Below, in pieces: positions 44,445 to 54,166 of a stretch of 64,000 bases of DNA. The DNA lies in contig NZ_CACSIK010000001.1 of NCBI RefSeq assembly GCF_902705875.1, positions 694,742 to 758,741 of the forward strand, written 5' to 3'. Numbering within the stretch: the stretch's first letter is position 1; each line of letters opens with the position of its first letter. The position numbers were made by a program, and so were the translations under genes. The notes under the pieces are model-generated. The model had not been told where the DNA came from. It ran no database searches and saw nothing but the letters and a program-made list of their open reading frames with translations. This stretch comes from Zhongshania aliphaticivorans. Its GTDB lineage: Bacteria > Pseudomonadota > Gammaproteobacteria > Pseudomonadales > Spongiibacteraceae.

Positions 44445-45785
44445 TTAGAGCTTAAGTTTTTTCTCTAAATAATGAATGCTGACACCACCTTCTTTAAAGG
44501 CTGCATCGCGAACTAGGTCGCGGTGCAAGTCAGTATTGGTGCGAATACCTTCTACCACTAACTCATCGAGTGCATTGCGCATACGGCTCAAGGCGATTTC
44601 GCGGCTGTCACCCCAGGTAATGATTTTGGCAATCATTGAATCGTAGTGCGGCGGAACCGAATAGCCACTGTATAAATGTGAATCAACTCGAATACCTAAA
44701 CCACCGGGTGGGTGGTAATGCTTGATAAGCCCAGGGCAGGGCATAAAGGTTTTAGGGTCTTCAGCATTGATCCGGCACTCAAAGGCGTGGCCTTTAATGA
44801 CGATATCGTCTTGGGTGATGGACAGTTTCTCGCCGCCGGCAATAAGTAACTGCTGTTTGATCAGGTCAACGCCAGTGACCATCTCGCTGACGGGGTGCTC
44901 TACCTGAATGCGGGTGTTCATTTCAATAAAGAAGAACTGACCGTTTTCGTAGAGAAACTCGAAAGTGCCCGCACCACGGTAATTAATGGCTATGCAGGCA
45001 TCGACACAAGATTTAGCGACTTGATTGCGAATGTCATCAGGAATGCCGGGGGCTGGCGCCTCTTCTAGCACTTTTTGGTGGCGGCGTTGCAGTGAGCAAT
45101 CGCGATCGCCAAGATGGATCGCGCTACCTTGGCCATCTGCCAATACCTGAATTTCAACATGGCGCGGGTTTTCAAGAAACTTTTCAATATAAACCGTATC
45201 GTCGCCGAATGCGGCCTTGGCCTCAGACTGGGTGACGTAGACTGCATTGAGCAGAGCGGCTTCACTGTGAACAACACGCATGCCGCGACCACCACCACCG
45301 GCGGCAGCTTTGATAATAACGGGGTAGCCAATACGCTTGGCGACTGCCAGGGTGTGGTCGTTGTCCTCGGTGATGGGACCATCAGAGCCGGGAACAGTGG
45401 GCACACCTGCTTTTTTCATTGCTTTGATGGCCGACACTTTGTCACCCATCATGCGAATTAGGTCGGGAGTAGGGCCAATGAAAACAAAGCCACTTTTCTC
45501 AACTTGTTCAGCAAAGTCAGCATTTTCAGCCAAGAAACCGTAGCCGGGGTGAATGGCAACGGCATCAGTGACTTCAGCAGCACTGATAATTGCTGGAATA
45601 TTTAGATAGCTCGCAGGAGACGGTGCGGCACCAATGCAGACAGACTCATCGGCTAGGCGAACGTGCATGAGTTCGCGATCCGCAATGGAGTGGACTGCAA
45701 CGGTCTTTATGCCAAGTTCTTTGCAGGCACGTAGAATACGTAATGCAATCTCGCCGCGGTTGGCAATGACAACTTTTTTAAGCAT
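44445..45785 (-). CDS. accC: Acetyl-CoA carboxylase, biotin carboxylase subunit
   Basis: A 446-residue ATP-grasp enzyme that carboxylates biotin on AccB in fatty acid synthesis. Shows [76 protein letters not shown] and [18 protein letters not shown]. It is co-transcribed with accB, 61 bases upstream on the same strand. Confidence 0.97.
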   Translation of the reverse strand: MLKKVVIANRGEIALRILRACKELGIKTVAVHSIADRELMHVRLADESVCIGAAPSPASYLNIPAIISAAEVTDAVAIHPGYGFLAENADFAEQVEKSGFVFIGPTPDLIRMMGDKVSAIKAMKKAGVPTVPGSDGPITEDNDHTLAVAKRIGYPVIIKAAAGGGGRGMRVVHSEAALLNAVYVTQSEAKAAFGDDTVYIEKFLENPRHVEIQVLADGQGSAIHLGDRDCSLQRRHQKVLEEAPAPGIPDDIRNQVAKSCVDACIAINYRGAGTFEFLYENGQFFFIEMNTRIQVEHPVSEMVTGVDLIKQQLLIAGGEKLSITQDDIVIKGHAFECRINAEDPKTFMPCPGLIKHYHPPGGLGIRVDSHLYSGYSVPPHYDSMIAKIITWGDSREIALSRMRNALDELVVEGIRTNTDLHRDLVRDAAFKEGGVSIHYLEKKLKL

Positions 45786-45846
45786 TTGGAATCAATCCCT
45801 TTTGGATTCGTTGATCGGACAATTGTTCGTTCCGGCTTAGCCAGCC

Positions 45847-46308
45847 TTACACAATAGTGATCAAGGATTGATCAAATTCTACCGGCTCCGCGTCATCTAC
45901 AAGAATGGCCTCGATGACACCGGCCTTGTCGGCTTCAATCTGGTTCATCATTTTCATCGCCTCAACGATGCAAATAACGTCACCAACTTTAACGTGCTGA
46001 CCCACTTCAACAAAGGCGGGTGATGACGGTGATGGTGAGCGATAGAAGGTGCCAACCATGGGCGATTTAATAACATGGCCATTTGGCTCAGCTGCTTTAG
46101 GTGCTTCAGCCGCCGCAGGGGCTGGGGCTGCGGGTGCAGCTGCCGGTGCTTGCATCATGGGCTGGCCAACATACTGTGGTACGGCCATGCCTTTAGCCGC
46201 ACTATTGCGGCTGATGCGTACAGACTCTTCGCCTTCTTTAATTTCTAGTTCGTCGATGTTTGACTCTTCGAGCAGTTCGATTAATTTTTTTACTTTTCTA
46301 ATATCCAT
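45847..46308 (-). CDS. accB: Acetyl-CoA carboxylase biotin carboxyl carrier protein
   Basis: A 153-residue carrier protein. An N-terminal helical segment ([15 protein letters not shown]) is followed by an Ala/Pro-rich linker (about residues 53-75) and the biotinyl domain with the thumb ([16 protein letters not shown]) and biotin-accepting Lys119 in EAMKMMN. Located between aroQ and accC in the conserved order. Confidence 0.97.
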   Translation of the reverse strand: MDIRKVKKLIELLEESNIDELEIKEGEESVRISRNSAAKGMAVPQYVGQPMMQAPAAAPAAPAPAAAEAPKAAEPNGHVIKSPMVGTFYRSPSPSSPAFVEVGQHVKVGDVICIVEAMKMMNQIEADKAGVIEAILVDDAEPVEFDQSLITIV

Positions 46309-46341
46309 ATGTGCTCTCTCAAATAGGTTGATGTAAAAATG

Positions 46342-46782
46342 TTATTGATTCAGTTGGTCCATGGCCGCTTGTAATGCAAATTGGTAGCCAAGAGCGCCCA
46401 AACCGCAAATAACACCGCGAGCAATGTCCGAAAAATAAGAATGGTGACGAAAAGACTCCCGAGCATGCACATTGGAAAGGTGCACTTCGATAAAAGGAAT
46501 ATCGACAGCTAATAGCGCATCGCGCAGGGCAACGCTGGTATGGGTGAATGCCGCAGGATTGAAAATAATAAAATCAATTTGCTCTGGTCGAGCAAGATGA
46601 ATGCGCTCAATTAATTCGTACTCGGCATTGCTCTGTAATGACTGCAGGTGATGGCCGTGTTTATTAGCAGTGGCGTGTAATTGGGCGTCAATATCTGCCA
46701 GCGTCGTACTCCCGTAAACGCCGGGCTCACGGGTGCCTAATAAATTCAGATTTGGGCCGTGAAGTACGAGTATGGATGCCAT
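46342..46782 (-). CDS. aroQ: Type II 3-dehydroquinate dehydratase
   Basis: A 146-residue cytoplasmic enzyme that removes water from 3-dehydroquinate in the shikimate pathway. [20 protein letters not shown] contains the Tyr/Arg active-site loop. [19 protein letters not shown] and [20 protein letters not shown] give the catalytic His and substrate-binding residues. Its place before accBC is conserved in pseudomonads. Confidence 0.95.
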   Translation of the reverse strand: MASILVLHGPNLNLLGTREPGVYGSTTLADIDAQLHATANKHGHHLQSLQSNAEYELIERIHLARPEQIDFIIFNPAAFTHTSVALRDALLAVDIPFIEVHLSNVHARESFRHHSYFSDIARGVICGLGALGYQFALQAAMDQLNQ

Positions 46783-46961
46783 ATTTAACTGCTTTAATGT
46801 GCGATTCAGAGAATAATGAGATTGTGCCTTATTTGCATTTTAGAGTCCAACGCATCGTGTGAATTTTTTAAGATAGCGTCTGTTGTCTGCAAGTTTGCAG
46901 AAGATCGCTGGCGTTTTGCTGCGGCCATTGTTTTCGGTGCTAACACTGCTAGCGGCTGAAT

Positions 46962-48656
46962 TCATCTGTTTAGTATTTCGATCACCACATCCTTGCTAAG
47001 AATTTGTGGCAGCATGATCTCCGGTGCATTTAAGTCGGCGGGGTAGTAAATGTAGAGTGGGATCCCATTGCGCTTATAATCTGTCAGTAGCTGAGTAATA
47101 GCGGGATCATAATTGGTCCAATCGGCAATGACATACTGCACATTATGTTGCGTGAAGGCATCGCGAATAGCGCTAGTGTTGAGTACCAAGGCCTCATTGG
47201 CGGCACAGGTAATACACCAGTCAGCAGTAACATCCAAGAACACATTTTTACCGCTAGCTCGCAGAGTCTGTATTTCACTTCTATCAAAATGACCGCTTGG
47301 GGTTTCACCGCCCAGGGGCAGCTGGTTAATTTTAACGATGGCCAAGACAAAGGTCAGAGCGACAATCAGCCAAGCGCTTACTTTATTTCCCTTGCTATGT
47401 AGCCAGAGACCAAAGCCGATAAATAACCACGCTAGTAAAGTCAGCGCCATGCCATTTGCGCCGGTTTGACGACCAATCACCCACGCCAACCAAATTGCCG
47501 TTGCCAATAAAGGGAAGGCCAGAAATTGACGGAGACTGATCATCCAGCTGCCAGATTTTGGTAGGCGCTGTAAGCCTGCTGGAAACAAGGTAAGAAGCAA
47601 CACCGGCAATGCCATGCCAAGACCAATAAATCCGAACACCAGCAGCGCGACCGGTGGAGACTGGCTGGCGGCAAAGCCAACCGCTGTGCCCATAAATGGC
47701 GCTGTACATGGACTGGCGACAACAGTGGCGAGTACGCCGGTAAAAAAACTGCCGGTATAACCTTTCTTGCGGCTGAGGCCACCGCCGATATCCGTCCAGC
47801 TGCCGCCAATTTCAAATAAGCCCAATAGGTTAAGAGACAGTACAAAAAATAGACAAGCTAGCAGCGTTACAAACCACGGGGTTTGCAACTGGAAGCCCCA
47901 GCCAATGGCCTGCCCAGCTTGCTGCAGGCTAATGAGTAAGCCGGCCACGGCAATAAAGCTGGCGACCACACCCACGCTGTAAACAAGTCCGTGCTTAAGC
48001 GGGCTGCCGTTGTGGGCATTGGTAAAGCTTAAAACCTTTAAACCAAGCACGGGGAATACACAGGGCATTAAGTTGAGGATGGCCCCGCCTAGGGCGGCAA
48101 AAATAAGTACCAACCATAATGCCTGATGGTCATCGTTCGCGTTGATGACCGGCTTATTACTACTGAGAAAGTCAGTTGCACTGATTTCATTAACAGTGTG
48201 CTGCAAGGGATCAATTCGGTAGTGCTGGGTTTGCGGTGGATAGCAAAGGCCGGCGTCAGCGCAACCTTGCGAGGTGACGCTCAAGGTGAACGGGATGTCA
48301 GGTAGGTCGCTCAGGGTGATTGTGGTGCCGTGGTAATACACCTCGGTTTCCCCAAAGAAGGGATCTTGTTTTAATTTGCCGGTTTCAAATTGGGTGCTGA
48401 TGGGTTGTGGCTTACCGTTAACACTGGCTTTAAGCGCAAAGCGCTCTTTATATAAATAATACGCCTCAGCGGCGTTCCACGTCAGTGTCATTCTGTCATC
48501 ATGCCATTGCAGAATAGACTGGTAGGCTTCTTCAACAGGTAAAAACTGGGGGGTGTCATTGCCAAAGCTGCTGGTGGCCGGTGGCGCAAAAAAGTCACTT
48601 GCCGCGTGAGCGGTGCCGCCAAGAACAAATAAAACCAATAATAAAAACTGCTTCAT
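46962..48656 (-). CDS. dsbD: Thiol:disulfide interchange protein DsbD (core copy)
   Basis: A 564-residue inner-membrane electron carrier with signal peptide (MKQFLLLVLFVLGGTAHA), alpha domain with GCADAGLCYPPQ, transmembrane core with NLMPCVFPVLGLK and VASPCTAPFMG, and C-terminal thioredoxin domain with DWCITCA. ATG 48656 begins the signal peptide; the ATG at 48668 would add four residues. It precedes aroQ as dipZ does in P. aeruginosa, so this is the housekeeping copy. The island copy at 20300-22099 has the same domain order. Confidence 0.93.
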   Translation of the reverse strand: MKQFLLLVLFVLGGTAHAASDFFAPPATSSFGNDTPQFLPVEEAYQSILQWHDDRMTLTWNAAEAYYLYKERFALKASVNGKPQPISTQFETGKLKQDPFFGETEVYYHGTTITLSDLPDIPFTLSVTSQGCADAGLCYPPQTQHYRIDPLQHTVNEISATDFLSSNKPVINANDDHQALWLVLIFAALGGAILNLMPCVFPVLGLKVLSFTNAHNGSPLKHGLVYSVGVVASFIAVAGLLISLQQAGQAIGWGFQLQTPWFVTLLACLFFVLSLNLLGLFEIGGSWTDIGGGLSRKKGYTGSFFTGVLATVVASPCTAPFMGTAVGFAASQSPPVALLVFGFIGLGMALPVLLLTLFPAGLQRLPKSGSWMISLRQFLAFPLLATAIWLAWVIGRQTGANGMALTLLAWLFIGFGLWLHSKGNKVSAWLIVALTFVLAIVKINQLPLGGETPSGHFDRSEIQTLRASGKNVFLDVTADWCITCAANEALVLNTSAIRDAFTQHNVQYVIADWTNYDPAITQLLTDYKRNGIPLYIYYPADLNAPEIMLPQILSKDVVIEILNR

Positions 48657-48811
48657 AAATACAATCACTAGTGCTGTGGCGGTATGATACGTTAATTAGG
48701 GAGTCTGATATCCATTAAAGCTGGATGTTGGAGTATAACCTCACTAATACGTTCGGTGCAGATGGCAACAAAATTAGAGTTGTTGGTGCAGAGAGATTTT
48801 TTGGGCACAAG

Positions 48812-49297
48812 ATGCCTTTGGGGGATATTTTGGTCACAGTTAGGAAGTTGGCGCTGATGTTTCTTGCGTTGACGCCGCTACTTGCTCATGCGCTAGAGAT
48901 AAGCGATGCGCGTGTCCGTGGGCTGCCGCCTACTCAGCGTAACACCGCCGCGTTTTTTACTTTGCTGAATACCAGTGATAAAACCGTGCAGGTAACCGCG
49001 GGCAGCAGCGATGCAGCCGAGGTGGTAGAAATTCATAAACATGTGCATGGCAACGGTATGGTATCCATGCAAGAACAGGACTCCGTTCGCCTTGAAGCTG
49101 GCGCAAGTTTGGTCTTTGCGCCGGGTGGCTATCATTTAATGTTAATCAATTTGACCCGTCCCATTCGCGAGGGTGAGCAAGTGCGATTTAGTCTTAAAAC
49201 CAGCGATGGCAAAGAAGTCGTAGTGAACGCACCTGTCATCAGTGTCTTAAACGAAACCGCCGCGCCAAATGCACATAAAGGTATGCACCATGATTAA
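48812..49297 (+). CDS. PCuAC-type periplasmic copper chaperone
   Basis: A secreted protein of about 161 residues. A hydrophobic signal (LALMFLALTPLLAHA) precedes the PCuAC domain, with ARVRGLPPTQRNTAAFFTL, a His/Met cluster EIHKHVHGNGMVSM and GGYHLMLINL, the HxM copper site. PCuAC delivers Cu(I) to cytochrome oxidase in the periplasm. The exact start is unsure: ATG 48812 or TTG 48830 both give a signal peptide, and an in-frame ATG at 48725 is unlikely. It overlaps the next gene by eight bases. Confidence 0.82.
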   Translation: MPLGDILVTVRKLALMFLALTPLLAHALEISDARVRGLPPTQRNTAAFFTLLNTSDKTVQVTAGSSDAAEVVEIHKHVHGNGMVSMQEQDSVRLEAGASLVFAPGGYHLMLINLTRPIREGEQVRFSLKTSDGKEVVVNAPVISVLNETAAPNAHKGMHHD

Positions 49298-50327
49298 ACA
49301 AAAAATAACAGACATATTTATTACAGCTAAAGAAGCGGTTCAGGACTGGATGGGCAGTGGTGTGGTGTGGCGAGTGGCCGCCATCGTGGTGCCGCTCTAC
49401 CTCTTGCTAGTCATGGTGTTGGGCGTGTATTGGAGCTTCACCCCAGAGATGCCAGAAACACGCTTCTTACAAAAAGATGCCAAGGTCGCGGTGGTCGGCA
49501 CGGCAACAACGTCGGCATTAATTGATGTTAGTGAGCTGCTACTGGACAAACCAGGTGGGTTTTTGAGTAATGATATTACGCCGCCAGGTATTTTTATGGA
49601 TGATATGCCGTCGTGGGAATACGGGGTATTAATCCAGGTCAGAGATTTAAGCCGCGCTATGCGGGAAAGTTTTAGTCGCTCGCAATCTCAGTCGCAAGAA
49701 GATGCTGATTTAGCGAAATCGGAACCACGGTTTAATTTTTCTAACAATAGCTGGGCGGTGCCAGCCAGTGAGTCGGAGTACCGTCAGGGAATTAAATACC
49801 TAAAGGCCTATCGTCAAAGGCTGAGTAATGTCGATGACCCGCAGGCGCAATTCTATGCGCGAGCAGATAATTTGCGTTATTGGCTGGCTGGGGTGGAATC
49901 TCGCTTAGGGAGTTTATCTCAGCGCTTGAGTGCCAGTGTGGGTCGTCCGCGCTTAAACACCGATTTGGCCAATGATCCTTCGGCGCGCCAGTCAACGCCA
50001 ACGGTGAGTGAGCAAAAAGTAAAAACACCGTGGCTACAAATTGATAATGTGTTTTATGAATCACGCGGCACAGCGTGGGCCTTGGTGTGCTTTTTACGGG
50101 CAATAGAAGTTGATTTTGCCGATGTGCTCGCCAATAAAAATGCGGCGGTCAGCTTGCGGCAAATAATTCGCGAGTTAGAAGGAACCCAGCAAACAATGTA
50201 TAGCCCAATGGTGTTGAACGGCAGCGGCTTTGGTTTATTGGCAAATCATTCATTGGTGATGGCGTCATATATAACCCGCGCCAATGCGGCGATTACTGAT
50301 TTACGAGATTTGTTGTCCCAAGGATAA
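49290..50327 (+). CDS. DUF2333 family membrane protein
   Basis: A 345-residue protein with one N-terminal transmembrane helix (VWRVAAIVVPLYLLLVMVLGVYW) and a large, probably periplasmic domain containing PGGFLSNDITPPGIFMDDMPSWEYG and RGTAWALVCFLRAIEVDFADVL. This matches DUF2333, common in gammaproteobacteria and of unknown function. It begins inside the 3' end of the PCuAC gene (ATGATTAA overlap), so translation is likely coupled. The YajG-like lipoprotein follows directly. Confidence 0.82.
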   Translation: MIKQKITDIFITAKEAVQDWMGSGVVWRVAAIVVPLYLLLVMVLGVYWSFTPEMPETRFLQKDAKVAVVGTATTSALIDVSELLLDKPGGFLSNDITPPGIFMDDMPSWEYGVLIQVRDLSRAMRESFSRSQSQSQEDADLAKSEPRFNFSNNSWAVPASESEYRQGIKYLKAYRQRLSNVDDPQAQFYARADNLRYWLAGVESRLGSLSQRLSASVGRPRLNTDLANDPSARQSTPTVSEQKVKTPWLQIDNVFYESRGTAWALVCFLRAIEVDFADVLANKNAAVSLRQIIRELEGTQQTMYSPMVLNGSGFGLLANHSLVMASYITRANAAITDLRDLLSQG

Positions 50328-50921
50328 ATGATGAGTTACTCAAGCGTGATGAAAACCTGTGTTCTGTTGGCGGTGATGTGTTTGGCGGCGTGTGCTCAGA
50401 GCCCGCAGGCCATTAGGGTCGCGCCGATCTTTCCTGAGCCGCTCAAAATGAGCGACAACAAAAGCCCTGTGCATGTGAGGGTGAGTGATCAGCGGACAAA
50501 CAAAGTGCTGGGCAGCCGTGGTGGCGCTTACCGTGACACTGCCGTTATTACCTTGGCCAATGAAGGTTTGTCCCAGCCCTTGGAAAAAGCACTGTCTGCT
50601 CACATGGCGGCGATGGGCTTTGATGTTGATAGCTTAAATCCCAGCACCACTGATTTACACGTTATCTTTACCTCGCTGGTATACAATCATCCCAAAGAGG
50701 GCGGTGTTGGCCACGACATGGATATGCAGGCCACCGTTGAGGTAGAAGCGGTGCGTGGCAATGAACATTACAATGGTCGTTACCGAGTAAAGCGCAATCA
50801 AAAGTTTTTTAACGCGCCAAGCGATGCAGAAAACAGCGATTTAGTAAACGAGCTGGTGGCAGAAGTGCTAAACAGTATTTTTGCTGATTCAAAGCTGGTG
50901 GCATTTTTACAAAATAAATAA
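50328..50921 (+). CDS. YajG-like lipoprotein
   Basis: A 197-residue lipoprotein with lipobox CLAAC near residue 22. The mature part (PVHVRVSDQRTNKVLGSRGG, ITLANEGLSQPLEKAL, LHVIFTSLVYNHP) fits the YajG family, whose function is unknown. AAGGA lies before ATG 50328; an internal ATG at 50349 would give a shorter signal peptide. It ends the PCuAC-DUF2333 operon before a strong terminator. Confidence 0.8.
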   Translation: MMSYSSVMKTCVLLAVMCLAACAQSPQAIRVAPIFPEPLKMSDNKSPVHVRVSDQRTNKVLGSRGGAYRDTAVITLANEGLSQPLEKALSAHMAAMGFDVDSLNPSTTDLHVIFTSLVYNHPKEGGVGHDMDMQATVEVEAVRGNEHYNGRYRVKRNQKFFNAPSDAENSDLVNELVAEVLNSIFADSKLVAFLQNK

Positions 50922-50940
50922 GCGGTATTTCTGCTTAATC

Positions 50941-50978
50941 AAAAAAGCCGAGCCCATTTATTGGCGCTCGGCTTTTTT
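50941..50978. terminator. Bidirectional intrinsic terminator
   Basis: Bases 50941-50953 (A6 then GCCGAGC) are the exact complement of 50966-50978 (GCTCGGC then T6), with a 12-base loop. It separates the convergent yajG-like gene and the 51005-53778 operon, and works both ways. Confidence 0.9.
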
Positions 50979-51004
50979 ATGGCTTGGTAAAAGCCCTGCC
51001 TTGC

Positions 51005-51973
51005 TTAGCGTTCTACGTACTGCGCTTGTAAGACCATATCGCTGGGCGTCCAATCGAGCACACCAAAGGTGGTGTACTGTTCTTTTTGTGAGGTATAAAA
51101 CTGCCACATAGAACATAGATTGAAGGCGTCATCAATTAGCACATCGCGGCTCCAAAATTTTGCAGCCTCGCCGTAAAAGTGTTGGGTGCTGTATAAATAG
51201 CGACCATAGGCAATACCATTGCCGAATACATCGGGGCCGTGATACTGGTGGTGATTTTCGTAGCGGCTGCGCTCATAAGAAAATTGACGGTTGATCACGC
51301 CTTCAATGGTTACATCCATGCGCGCCCGCAATAAGGTGAGTGGCGTGTACTTGATGGTGACTTGATTGACGCCGACCTTTTCTTGCTCCGCATTGTATAC
51401 GTCCATCGCGCCGGTCCATGTTCCGCTGTGTTTTTGCGGCAGAACAAAGGGCTTTTTGCCAATGACTTTTTCTTTCTCTAAAAATTCAGCCACTGATTTT
51501 TGGGTGTCTGGATTGGTGTCATGGTCAAGCGTTTGTACGTAAAGGCCATTAAAGACCGCAACGAGGGTGTCGGCTTCAAATAATTGCGACGAATACACCT
51601 GAATACCGCGATCAGCAATAACGTGGTTGATGGTACGCAGGTCAGTATTCCAGCCGGGTGAAAAGTATTTAGAGTCTACCAAAGGACCAAAAGGGCGACC
51701 TGAGCCCACAAAATCGGGGCCGGTGTAAATTCGGTCTTGGTCAGAATCAATAACGCCAAATTCAAACTCACCACATTCAAAGCGATTGGCGAGCTGACCA
51801 ACGGCATCAAAATCGGTTTTCATCCAATAGGTGGTTCTGCCGTCTTCAAAGACGCTGGCGCGCTTTACCTTATTGACCCCAACATGGGTGCCGTCTGGCG
51901 CAAACACGGCGGGAAAACCATGCCATTCGCCGGTAATACTTTGTTGCCATTCGCTGGGTTGTTTCTCGCTCAT
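51005..51973 (-). CDS. Unrecognised protein with internal duplication (calycin-like)
   Basis: I do not recognise the family of this 322-residue, soluble, beta-rich protein without a signal peptide. It is an internal tandem repeat. Residues 15-19 (GEWHG) and 31-34 (VGVN) recur at 184-188 (GTWTG) and 200-203 (VGVN). GPDFVGSGRPFG at 85 recurs as GPDVFGNGIAYG at 246. Spacing of 160-170 residues and G-x-W openings suggest two lipocalin/calycin-type barrels. Calycins often bind bilins or other hydrophobic ligands, which would suit its operon with RCC-reductase-like and chlorophyllase-like genes. Function is inferred from context only. Confidence 0.6.
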   Translation of the reverse strand: MSEKQPSEWQQSITGEWHGFPAVFAPDGTHVGVNKVKRASVFEDGRTTYWMKTDFDAVGQLANRFECGEFEFGVIDSDQDRIYTGPDFVGSGRPFGPLVDSKYFSPGWNTDLRTINHVIADRGIQVYSSQLFEADTLVAVFNGLYVQTLDHDTNPDTQKSVAEFLEKEKVIGKKPFVLPQKHSGTWTGAMDVYNAEQEKVGVNQVTIKYTPLTLLRARMDVTIEGVINRQFSYERSRYENHHQYHGPDVFGNGIAYGRYLYSTQHFYGEAAKFWSRDVLIDDAFNLCSMWQFYTSQKEQYTTFGVLDWTPSDMVLQAQYVER

Positions 51974-51991
51974 TGGATGTCCTCGATACTT

Positions 51992-52972
51992 TTATTTGCA
52001 GTCGTGTGCTGCAATGAGTGGATTAGTCATGGTGTTAGAAAAAGCGCGGCGGGCGGCGGGGTCGCCCAATAATTCGCCTAAAATAAACTGGGTGGTGAGG
52101 CTGGCAATGCAGTGGCGAATGTCGTCGTCGGAGCCCTCGCTGTCCCAGTCAAGAAACTGCCTGCCGGTCGCGCTATCACTTGGGTGTACCACAGAAAAAT
52201 GGTTGGCACCGGCAAGTGTTATAAAGTGGGTATCGCCTTGGTGGCGGTCAATGGAGTCGGTAAAGGTACGCGCTATGCGGCCTGTACTGCTGCTAGTTTC
52301 GGCGTCACCATAGCGAAAGCTACTGGCGGCAATAACACCGTCGCGGCTGCCAGCCATTAATAAATAAGGCAGATTGGGGTTAAGAGTCAGCATGCTGTCA
52401 TCAGCAAAACCCAGTTGTGTGGATGCGGCGGCGTGGGCGGCGTAGGTGAAACAACCTTTTAACCACGGAAACCAATTTGGGTTGTTGTTTAATAAGGCAA
52501 CACTGCCCCCAGCTGAATGACCGCCAATAACCAAGCTGGTTAAGTCCAAGCGCTGCGCCAACACACCGCTGGTATTTATACGGGTTAAGGCTTGATAAAT
52601 AGCAGGAAGCGCACTGGCCGTTGGTGCCGTGCCGTAGGTGTCGGGGCGCAAATTGGCCAACTCAATGCCTGGGCTCAGACAGATAAACCCCGGCATATCC
52701 TCTTTTATCCAGCTGTACAGCACCGTCACAATACCTTGCTCGGCTAATGCTTTGGCTAGCCATGCGTAGCTTTCAACAGGAACATTGGTGCCGGGCATAA
52801 AAATGACCACCGGCCACGGTTTGTCGTCGTCCCGTGGTGGTACAAGCCCCATATTAATCTGATCCATTGACCCGTCTAAATTCGCGGGATAATAGACTTT
52901 CATATGGATGGTGTCGTAGGGCGCGGTGGCGCTGTCGACTTTAGCAGCTTCGTAGAGCGCGCGGACCGACAT
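51992..52972 (-). CDS. Alpha/beta hydrolase, chlorophyllase/esterase-like
   Basis: A 326-residue serine hydrolase. VVIFMPGTNVP forms the oxyanion region, GGHSAGG the nucleophile elbow (Ser153), GSRDG gives Asp211 and GANHFSVV gives His258, a full triad. The layout resembles the chlorophyllase and cutinase/PET-hydrolase type rather than haloalkane or epoxide enzymes. No signal peptide is seen, so it acts in the cytoplasm. Ester cleavage of a phytyl or methyl ester would fit the neighbouring tetrapyrrole-type genes. It starts two bases after the upstream gene. The hydrolase call is firm; chlorophyllase-like is tentative. Confidence 0.78.
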   Translation of the reverse strand: MSVRALYEAAKVDSATAPYDTIHMKVYYPANLDGSMDQINMGLVPPRDDDKPWPVVIFMPGTNVPVESYAWLAKALAEQGIVTVLYSWIKEDMPGFICLSPGIELANLRPDTYGTAPTASALPAIYQALTRINTSGVLAQRLDLTSLVIGGHSAGGSVALLNNNPNWFPWLKGCFTYAAHAAASTQLGFADDSMLTLNPNLPYLLMAGSRDGVIAASSFRYGDAETSSSTGRIARTFTDSIDRHQGDTHFITLAGANHFSVVHPSDSATGRQFLDWDSEGSDDDIRHCIASLTTQFILGELLGDPAARRAFSNTMTNPLIAAHDCK

Positions 52973-52974
52973 GC

Positions 52975-53778
52975 TTACTCCGGTCTCGGTAGCTGACGGT
53001 TTTCACCCCATAGGCTGCCTACCAGTCTATCGGCCAGTTCTTTGCCAAAGAGGTTTTCAACCACAATATTGGCGGGGTCACGCTGGGTAATGGTTTTGCG
53101 AATCTGTAAATCCCGGGCGGCGAGGGTTTTGGCTTCGTCTGGGGTTGTTGGGCTGGCTTGGTCTACCCAATCTAACCAGCGATCCAGTTGCTCATGGGAT
53201 ACTTTGCGTAGCGCTTCAATATTGTCGTCAGAAACGTCGGCGCCATAAACAAGGCTGCAAGGCGATTGGGCAACGCGGGTATACATGTCACGGCTAATGA
53301 AGTGACGGAAGTTCTCGTCGCGCTCCATAGCAACATAGGCGTCGTTGCTGGCGCCGTCCCAGTATTTATCGGCGTATTCGGGGTGAGTCCATAAATCTTT
53401 ACGGGGCATATAATCTTGATAAAAGAATAAATCCGGTGTGGTGCCCAGCGCGTAACCAAAGTGAGGTACATCAATATTGCCAGCCAAGTTAATGGTTAAG
53501 TGCATATTGGTAAAACTGGCTTTGGGGTTGCCCGTCCACGAAAAAATAAGCCAATCTACTTTTGGGCCAGACCACGCGCTTAAATAGCCTTCAGCGCCAT
53601 CTTTACCGGTGTAAGGCATCAAACCTTCTGAACATGGGTCTAGCGTGAGTTCTAAGCGTGAACGAACTTTTTCGAAAAGCTCGGTATTAATGGCCCACAG
53701 TTTTTCAAAGGTTTCCTGTCTGTCTACGCCGGCATTTTCGGCGACGAGCTCATCAATAGATTTGGTGATTTGGGACAT
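52975..53778 (-). CDS. Red chlorophyll catabolite reductase (RCCR)-like protein
   Basis: A 267-residue soluble protein. The central block resembles plant RCC reductase as I remember it. MPRKDLWTHPEYADKYW (124-140) corresponds to the PRKDL..PDYL..YY block of RCCR. MYTRVAQSPCSL (165-176) corresponds to the LFVRSAFSPTAS region. A C-terminal helix DRWLDWVDQA aligns with VLEVWLERC. RCCR reduces red chlorophyll catabolite using ferredoxin and belongs to the ferredoxin-dependent bilin reductase fold. No ferredoxin is encoded nearby. First gene of the minus operon, with chlorophyllase-like and duplicated calycin-like genes behind it. Confidence 0.58.
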   Translation of the reverse strand: MSQITKSIDELVAENAGVDRQETFEKLWAINTELFEKVRSRLELTLDPCSEGLMPYTGKDGAEGYLSAWSGPKVDWLIFSWTGNPKASFTNMHLTINLAGNIDVPHFGYALGTTPDLFFYQDYMPRKDLWTHPEYADKYWDGASNDAYVAMERDENFRHFISRDMYTRVAQSPCSLVYGADVSDDNIEALRKVSHEQLDRWLDWVDQASPTTPDEAKTLAARDLQIRKTITQRDPANIVVENLFGKELADRLVGSLWGENRQLPRPE

Positions 53779-54166
53779 TTGCCTGTTCCTTAATTACCGT
53801 GTACTTGATTGCGGCAGGCTAGGCGCGCGCAGATCAAATGCCACAAAAGCTATAAAGATATATGTTTAGTACAATTGAGTTTACAAAATGTTGAGGGCAC
53901 TGGCAAGCGCCTTTGTATTGATGTCGTCATTCTGGCTGAAATATGAATAGCCATACACTGCATCAAGTTATGATAAAAACCTTGGGATCGCGATATATTT
54001 ATTGTGCATGTTGCCTTGTTGATCTTGGCATATAAGATATATTGATATACTATTATGTTTAATTGCTTTTGCTTAGCGTTGGTTATTGCAGCTAGTCGTT
54101 CGCAGATAATCGCCAGATGCTATATGGGTTTAATGTTTAATTTACGCTCCAACAGGGGGATGCACG
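53779..54166. promoter_or_regulatory. Divergent regulatory region with GATATA repeats
   Basis: This AT-rich 388-base stretch separates the RCCR-like operon from the Rieske operon and holds no gene. GATATAT occurs at 53857-53863, 53992-53998 and 54036-54042, followed by GATATAC at 54044-54050; the second and third are 44 bases apart. TTGGCA (54025-54030) and TATACT (54046-54051) may form a promoter for the Rieske gene, but the 15-base spacer is short. The 10-mer TATATCAATA (minus strand of 54040-54049) recurs at 59940-59949. Confidence 0.4.
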
